Below, in pieces: positions 58,289 through 64,000 of a stretch of DNA of 64,000 nucleotides. Where the stretch lies: NCBI RefSeq assembly GCF_003473485.1, contig NC_053045.1:50386494-50450493 (forward strand), given 5' to 3'. This stretch comes from Medicago truncatula (taxonomy: Eukaryota > Streptophyta > Magnoliopsida > Fabales > Fabaceae). The notes under the pieces are model-generated. The model made no database searches, had not been told where the DNA came from, and was given only the letters and a program-made list of their open reading frames with translations. Each line of letters opens with the position of its first letter. Position 1 is the stretch's first letter. The translations under genes and the position numbers were made by a program.

Positions 58289-59254
58289 GCTTAAATGCAA
58301 TTTCGACCCTCCTATTTTTAATTTTGTTAACTTTTGATACCCTTATTTCTAAAAACAAGTTTTATAGTCCCCTATTTTGAAAGTTAATAGAAAATTTTAG
58401 TTCTCCTCGTTAGATGATGTGCCGTATCCATCGGTGATGTAGATGTTACATGACATTGTTGACATTACTTTCATCATACTTTCATTTCCATGTCATTAAT
58501 GTCAAAATTAAATATAAAAAATTTAATAATTATTATTTATAAAAATTGTCTAAATTGAAGAACCTAAATTTTGTAAAATCTCCAAATTGAATTTCTTTTC
58601 TAAATTGAATAGGCATCTATCGTGATTAGGTGGTGTTGTATAGTGAGTCGTCAGACATGAAGTTCACGGTGAAAACCTTGAAAGAAAGCCATTCAGTTGC
58701 GTCTATCTTCCCAACACTCAGATTTCACTTTTGCTAGTCCATATTATTAGATAATGGTCGTAAGGACGTCAGCCCTCTTCTTTTACCAAAAAAAAAAAAA
58801 AAAAAAAAAGAAAGAAAAGGATAATGGCCGTAAAAAAGAATATTGAAGACATACAATGAAAAGAACAATTGTTCATTCACAATGCAAATGTTTTTATGGA
58901 ATGATGGATACTTGATTCAATTTAGAAAGGAAAATCAATTTAGAAATTTTGCAAAATTAGGGTTCTTTAATTTAGACATTTAATTTTTCAGATTTTTTGT
59001 AAGTTAAAATTATTAAATTTTCAATTTAACTTTAATATTAATGACGTGGAAATGAAAGTATGATGAATGTTTCAAGTCAACAACATTAGGTAGGATTCAC
59101 ATCATTAATAAGCGAGCCACATTATCTAAAGAGAAGGGAGACTAAAAAATTTCATTTACTTTTAAAATAGGAGGACGAAAAAACTGGTTTAGGAAATAAG
59201 GGTATCAAAAGTTAACCAAATTGAAAACAGGGGGGACAAAAATAGCATTTAAGC
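58289..59254. mobile_element. Inverted-repeat element, 966 bp, directly adjacent
   Basis: Left end GCTTAAATGCAATTTCGACC, CTCCTATTTTTAATTTTG, TTAACTTTTGATACCCTTAT; the right end is its diverged complement (ATAAGGGTATCAAAAGTTAA, GCATTTAAGC). Arms are about 130 bp. Interior has no open frame of note, so non-autonomous. Only 12 bp, mostly A, separate it from the previous element. Confidence 0.8.
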
Positions 59255-60780
59255 TTAAAAAAAAAATCTAGGGTTGCAATTTGATCCATTAAATTATTAA
59301 AATAAGTTGGAAGAATTAAATTCATCCATATTTTTAAAGGTATGGATTAAATCCAATTCATTAACAATTTTTTTTTTTTTTTTTTATAGATGAGTTTTAT
59401 AGTGGATGGATTCAATGAATATGAATTTGGCAGATCAAATTGCTGCTTATACATAAGCAACAATTAGAATCTCTCATACTTCACTAGTTGAAAATTTTTG
59501 CTTTTAAAAACAACAAAAAACAAAGTAAAAAAAAATGATAAAACATGTCAAATTAAATATAAAAATACCACAAAAAAAAATTAAAAAACATATAAAACTA
59601 TTGCAAATTTTTTCTGATTTTTCAGAGAATGTGAAAAATTCAAAAAAAAAATAGGTCTAAACAATGAAATTTTAGATTTTGAGGGGCGGAGTCCTGTAAG
59701 AAGCCCCTTCCATGGGAGTCTTGATCCTTGGTTTTTTTTTTTTAGAACAACTAACAATGACCTAAAACAAAATGATGAGAGTTAGAAAGATTAATATGGT
59801 CCTTAAACTAGCTATATAAGTTACAAACAAGCTCATAATTTGTGCTGATACAATTCAGATTATATAATCCGAACAATTTTGCCTCTAAATAAGGGTGTTT
59901 AGGGGGTGTTCGGATTCTATAATCCAAAAAGAACAAGGAACACGTCCTATTTTTTGGGGGTATTTGGATTTTAATATCCGAATTGGTGAAAAAATCATTT
60001 TCCCACCCCAAAGCAAAGGGAAAACTCAATTCGGATTATAAAATCTGAAAATCACAAAGCATTTTCGTAAAAAAAAAAAGGCGTGCGAGAAATGGGTAGG
60101 GTGAAAAAGTAATAGTCTTCTATTTTTATGATGGGCTAAAATAGAAATATGAATAGTTAACCCTAGTTGATGAGTGTTATAAACATTCTCTTTCTAACAC
60201 TCACTTGAGTGAAATCCATGTGGATACAACACAATAGAAATAAATATCACATAAAATGATAGAGTGTTAGATAGAGAATGTTCCTAGTATTTTTCAACCT
60301 TAATTTGAGTGTTATAAATAACAAGACAATAGCGAATCAGTTAATTTCTAACATAATAAGTATGAGTTTAGTGTTATAATAACTCATCTTTAGGGACCCT
60401 CTAATTTGCAAGGTGAATTACGGGGATTAAAATAAACGTCATCTGATTCCTAGCTGATTCATCACGGAGTTATATTCTACTTTCTTAAATCCAATATAAG
60501 CAAGTTATAAACGAATGATTTCTTTATTTAAATTCCAACAAAGACGAAGGGGTTTTAAGGATTCCTTAATCACTATTAAACATCTGAATCATCTAAAATT
60601 AATCTCGCATTGGGCAGGACAATTAAAACATGCAACCACTTCAAATCTTTTCTCTTATTTACTCTTCTAAATAAATTCCGCTAATTACCAAGTTGAACGA
60701 CAATCCTTATAAAAACAATTCACTTACTACATTATTACTTGTTACGATCTGGTAGACATACCTAAATTTTAAAGGAAAAT
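59255..60780. other. Spacer with a second palindrome-family locus
   Basis: 59850-60110 carries four imperfect GGATTATATAATCC-type palindromes (near 59857, 59910, 59955, 60033) and then GGGTAGGGTGAAAAAGTAAT, AGTC, the same terminal text as the PMD unit at 19.2-22.2 kb. No coding part here. The rest is AT-rich; short inverted words ATAGAGTGTTA/TAACACTC occur near 60180-60275. Confidence 0.55.
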
Positions 60781-60962
60781 GTTAACTAATGCCCCGGGAC
60801 ATTAGTTAAGGAATTATCACAAGAAATTTTTTCTTGAAAATCGTGTATTTTACTTTTTTTAAAACTTGAAAAAATGTTGTTTTTAATATTAACTTTGTCA
60901 TTTCTTTCCATTTTTAATTGCTTAACTAGTGCTCTGTAGCACTGCCTGGAACACTCGTTAAC
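60781..60962. mobile_element. 182-bp MITE with GTTAACTARTG ends
   Basis: Left GTTAACTAATGCCCCGGGAC, ATTAGTTAAG; right is the complement of GTTAACGAGTGTTCCAGGCA and ACTAGTTAAG. Each end is itself a hairpin (GTTAACTAATG / CATTAGTTAA). A common small legume MITE type. Confidence 0.7.
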
Positions 60963-61696
60963 ATGATCCAATCTTAAATCATTATGGATGGAGATGTGTT
61001 GTATACAAAGCATTCTTCTGATGCCTTTGCATTGTGAAGAGTGGGTAACATTGAAGCTAATTTTTGAGCTATGTGCAACACTATTTTTTAAGATTTTAAT
61101 AATAAGAGTGGGTAACATTGCGTCTTCTAGGGTTTAAAAATCAAGTGTGGTCCAAACATATCTCCCTCAAAATATTAAATAGACAGAATTCTGAGTCGTC
61201 TTCAAGCTAATTGGGTTCAATACTATGAAATAGAAGCTAGCAAATCGTAACAACACCCAACACAGTTACTGTGTAAATAAAAATGAAATTGCCCCATAAA
61301 TGATTAGGACTTAGGGGTATTGGTGGCATATTGTAACACACGTCTCTTCCTGTTCTTCAAACAATGCTTTGCCACTATCTATTTGTACAATACTCCACTA
61401 CCTAATTATTTGTTTCCTATTGTTTTTGTCCATTTTCACTACATGACACAGAGGCTAACACGCCTTATAATTATCAAAACAAAAATTAACAATTGATATA
61501 TGAGTTAGATTATTATCTGACAAACAACGTTCACAAGCATCGTACGTTGTGATTAATATTATTGATGCAGTACAACAAAAGTTACGTATTTAATTAGATA
61601 TAACATAAACTTTCAATGCGGATGAATATTTATTTATATAGACATTATTAACTTTCAATGTTAATTATATTCTTCTTATGTTGCTGGTTTCAGCTC

Positions 61697-64000
61697 TCAA
61701 TTCATTCTTTTCTTTGGTCGCCCTATGAACAATTCTGTCTCCACCTCCTCGTCATGCACACTTTCTTGTTGTTTATTTAAACAATCATTTTGTCCAATTC
61801 CACACTACAACAATGAAGTGAAGTCAGATGTTTTCTTTTAATCAAGGTGAAAAACAATGGAAAATTAAGCTTTTAATAAAGGCATGTCGGGTGACGCACA
61901 CTTGTGATTACATTTAATTACTATTATTTAGTTATGTTTATGTTAATCTTTCATAATTAAAGAGACTAACCTGCTTGCATAAGCGTTTATTTTCTTCAAG
62001 AAGTAACCTTTCCTGAATTAAGTTAGAGCAAAAAATATTGATAATTATACTAAGCAATCGAAAATAAATAAATAAATAAATTGAATGAAAGAAGAAACAT
62101 GCAATCATTATAGTAGTAACATTGTTCAATACCTTGTCTTTTAGCTTTTCAATTTGCTCCTTGAGCAATTGATTCTGAACATAAATAGCACCAAGTTCTT
62201 CAATTAGGTTACTTGGTTATTCATTAATAACTAAAACTTAGCAAAACTTGATTGATCTAAATTGTACCTTTCTTGCCCTTATTTTGCTTAAGCTACGTTC
62301 AAGTTGATTTTCAATCTGTTGTAATTCGTCAAAAGCACATGAACCCAATTCTTCTCCCAACAGCTTCCTACAATACATGAAAATATCCAATAGAACATGA
62401 GAATAATCATTCATGTGTCCTTTTGTCTTCTCAATATGTAACAGTCAAAATGGAACCAAATTAAAGAAAGTTGGTTCTAAAAACCTTTTGGAAAGTTCTA
62501 GGTGTTCCAACTTCTTTGTTGTGTCGATATCACATTCCTTTAGATGCTGCATGAAGAAAGAAAAAGGATAAAAATTCTTTAAAAGAATGCATGCAATGTG
62601 ATTTCCAACATAATCACTCACCAATAAACCAACGAATTATAAATTCAGATGTGATTGCTAATTTTTTTAAGGCTAAACGATAATAGATAAATAAAAATGA
62701 GTACAATGGATACTTCAAGTGTCCAACCCATTATGAATCGAGTCTAAAAAAAACACAACAAAGGATAAGAATAACATCATTTCGTGTCTTACAAATCATC
62801 TCAACAACTGAATGTCAAATCAAAGCTGATTGTTGCCCCTTATTAACCTACCAAAAGAGTAGAATCGAAAACAAGCCAAACAAATCGGGTGACATTGTCA
62901 ATTGCCACCCGAACCAACGAAAGACACTACTAAATTTTACGAGAGAAATTACATGTCACCTTAAGATGTCTCGCAGACTCTAGCCCATACCTACAAAACA
63001 TAAATCAAGTTGCAATTACATATGGGATAACACAACGACGCAGAAGGTTTATAAAAGCCAGAGTCTTATCTAACAAGAGAAAGCAAAAACCATTGATAGT
63101 GTGATACTTTTCCACGCCTTAGTAAGAATTTTAATCCCATTGTTGGAGAGACCCTGGTTGGGTGGGACCTTTGCCGATAGCGCAAAATAGGCTGATTTTA
63201 TAAAGTATTTGACCACTAGTGTCATGTACCCATGACCACTCATCATCTACGTCAAAGAGACTTCACCATGAGACATAAAATATCTAAAACCAATTATTCT
63301 TTCCAAACGAATAAAGGTCTCCTCCATTTAAGATCCCAAACCCAAATGTCATACGACGAGTGTCCCGCATAGGCCACCATCGAGGTTTCATTCTCTGCTA
63401 TCTAATAAACATGGGAAATTGATGAAAAAGTTGTCATAACCCAATCCACTCTTCGTGCCAGAAAGAAATTGATGGCCATTCCAAAGATTTTTAACTGTCT
63501 CATATGAGAATCAACCAACCTATTACTTAGGGTTGGATCCCAACAAAGAGATATCTTGCCACCAAGCCAATGAATTCAAGTAGTTCAAAGGCCAATCTTG
63601 AGTTAAATATTGTACCCAACAACCAGGACATGGCGCCAAAGTATCGAGCCGTCCAAAAGCATCCCCATCTCCATTTCCCTAAAGGACTAAGATTAAACAA
63701 ACGTAAGTTTTTTTATCCCAAGCTCACCCTCGTGTTTTGCCTTAAACACATTTGACCAACAAACCCGAGGTATTTTTGTTCTTCCTTTTGATTCACCCAA
63801 TATGAATCGTCTCTGGATTTGAATGATAAGCTTCAAAACATTGACATGCATCTTAAGAAATGATAGGTCGAAAATAAGAATGTTGTTCAACGGAGTTTAT
63901 CAGGTCAATTCTCCCACCAAAGCTAGTGTTATACTTTTATTATTTCTATGTGCATGTCAAAGCAAATTTAGTTCCTATTATAGTCATGCATAATTTTTTA
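61697..64000 (-). CDS. MADS-box transcription factor, SOC1/AGL42 type, 5' end outside window
   Basis: MIKC-type MADS factor of the TM3/SOC1 clade, which promotes flowering or floral development. Five C-terminal exons on the minus strand with consistent GT/AG borders and phases: 62546-62485, 62367-62268, 62174-62133, 62012-61971 and 61804-61697. They encode the K-box (HLKECDIDTTKKLEHLELSK, KLLGEELGSCAFDELQQIEN, QLERSLSKIRARK), NQLLKEQIEKLKDK, ERLLLEENKRLCKQ, and the C-terminal EVETELFIGRPKKRMN with the SOC1-clade motif. The MADS domain and I region are not in the window, so they must lie beyond base 64000 across an intron of at least 1.4 kb that contains a LINE. LGSCAFDELQQIE and the tail favour AGL42/71/72 over SOC1 proper, but I cannot be sure. 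Confidence 0.9.
62680..64000 (-). pseudogene. LINE fragment in the MADS-box intron
   Basis: Minus strand, broken frames read as the C-terminal half of a plant LINE ORF2: LSFGGRIDLINSV, LIFDLSFLKMHVNVLKLIIQ, IQRRFILGESKGRTKIPRVC, KHEGELGIKKL (63930-63695); RLVDSHMRQLKIFGMAINFF and WDLKWRRPLFVWKE (63520-63290); YGLESARHLK (62985-62955). Stops and frameshifts throughout. The fragment runs off the right edge. Its 3' end is near 62680, close to the K-box exon at 62546. Confidence 0.75.

Noticed and set aside
57874-58380. Frames on both strands with similar Leu/Val-Pro-Ala text
   Set aside because: They are the two arms of an inverted-repeat element translated in either direction.
62950-62995. Possible extra MADS exon reading YGLESARHLK between AG and GT
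   Set aside because: It has splice-like borders but does not fit the I region of SOC1-type proteins and fits the LINE C-terminus instead.
1-64000. CRISPR arrays, tRNA or rRNA genes, bacterial operons
   Set aside because: None seen; the sequence is clearly plant nuclear, and tRNA-like boxes belong to SINEs.

Overview
Plant nuclear DNA, AT-rich, intron-bearing and full of transposon debris. It is almost certainly from a galegoid legume, most likely Medicago truncatula: the cell-cycle switch gene CCS52A matches the protein I know from that species over its whole length, there is a hemopexin-type seed albumin-2 gene (a legume seed family), and several repeats look like legume SINE and MITE families. 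The species call is from memory and pattern, not from a search.

Layout, left to right: (1) 1-2470, minus, the 5' two thirds of a Hip/FAM10-type Hsc70-interacting co-chaperone, running off the left edge. (2) 2.8-3.6 kb, a decayed LINE. (3) 6.3-8.6 kb, plus, an intronless subtilase of the SBT1 type. (4) 10.8-12.0 kb, plus, an F-box protein with an F-box-associated domain. (5) 12-19 kb, gene-poor, with one isolated Myb/SANT-like fragment. (6) 19.2-22.2 kb, a DNA-transposon-like unit carrying a broken plant-mobile-domain (MAIN-like) gene and a family of GGATTATATAATCC-like palindromes. (7) 22.6-26.0 kb, plus, PGRL1 (photosynthetic cyclic electron flow), ten exons. (8) 27.4-29.2 kb, plus, an alpha-expansin, three exons. 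(9) 30.3-33.7 kb, minus, an albumin-2 pseudogene split by a very young LTR retrotransposon whose two 363-bp LTRs look identical and which has a 5-bp target duplication. (10) 34-43.6 kb, MITEs, SINEs and AT-rich spacer. (11) 43.8-48.9 kb, plus, CCS52A/FZR, ten exons, with a minisatellite in intron 3. (12) 50-54.7 kb, SINEs, a nested MITE pair and a Harbinger-like element. (13) 55.1-57.7 kb, minus, the PRP17/CDC40 splicing factor with a probable non-coding first exon. (14) 57.9-60.1 kb, two inverted-repeat elements side by side and a second locus with the palindrome family. (15) 61.7-64.0 kb, minus, the last five exons of a SOC1/AGL42-type MADS-box gene; a LINE fragment occupies the intron that leads out of the window.

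The intact genes are unrelated housekeeping, cell-wall, photosynthesis and cell-cycle functions; nothing suggests a cluster acting in one pathway. Exon joins given here were checked by hand for GT/AG borders and reading-frame phase. Gene order does not suggest operons or transfer. The most interesting material is the transposon layer: the palindrome-bearing PMD unit, the young insertion into a seed-protein pseudogene, and elements with clean target duplications. I did not find a convincing new multi-gene system.
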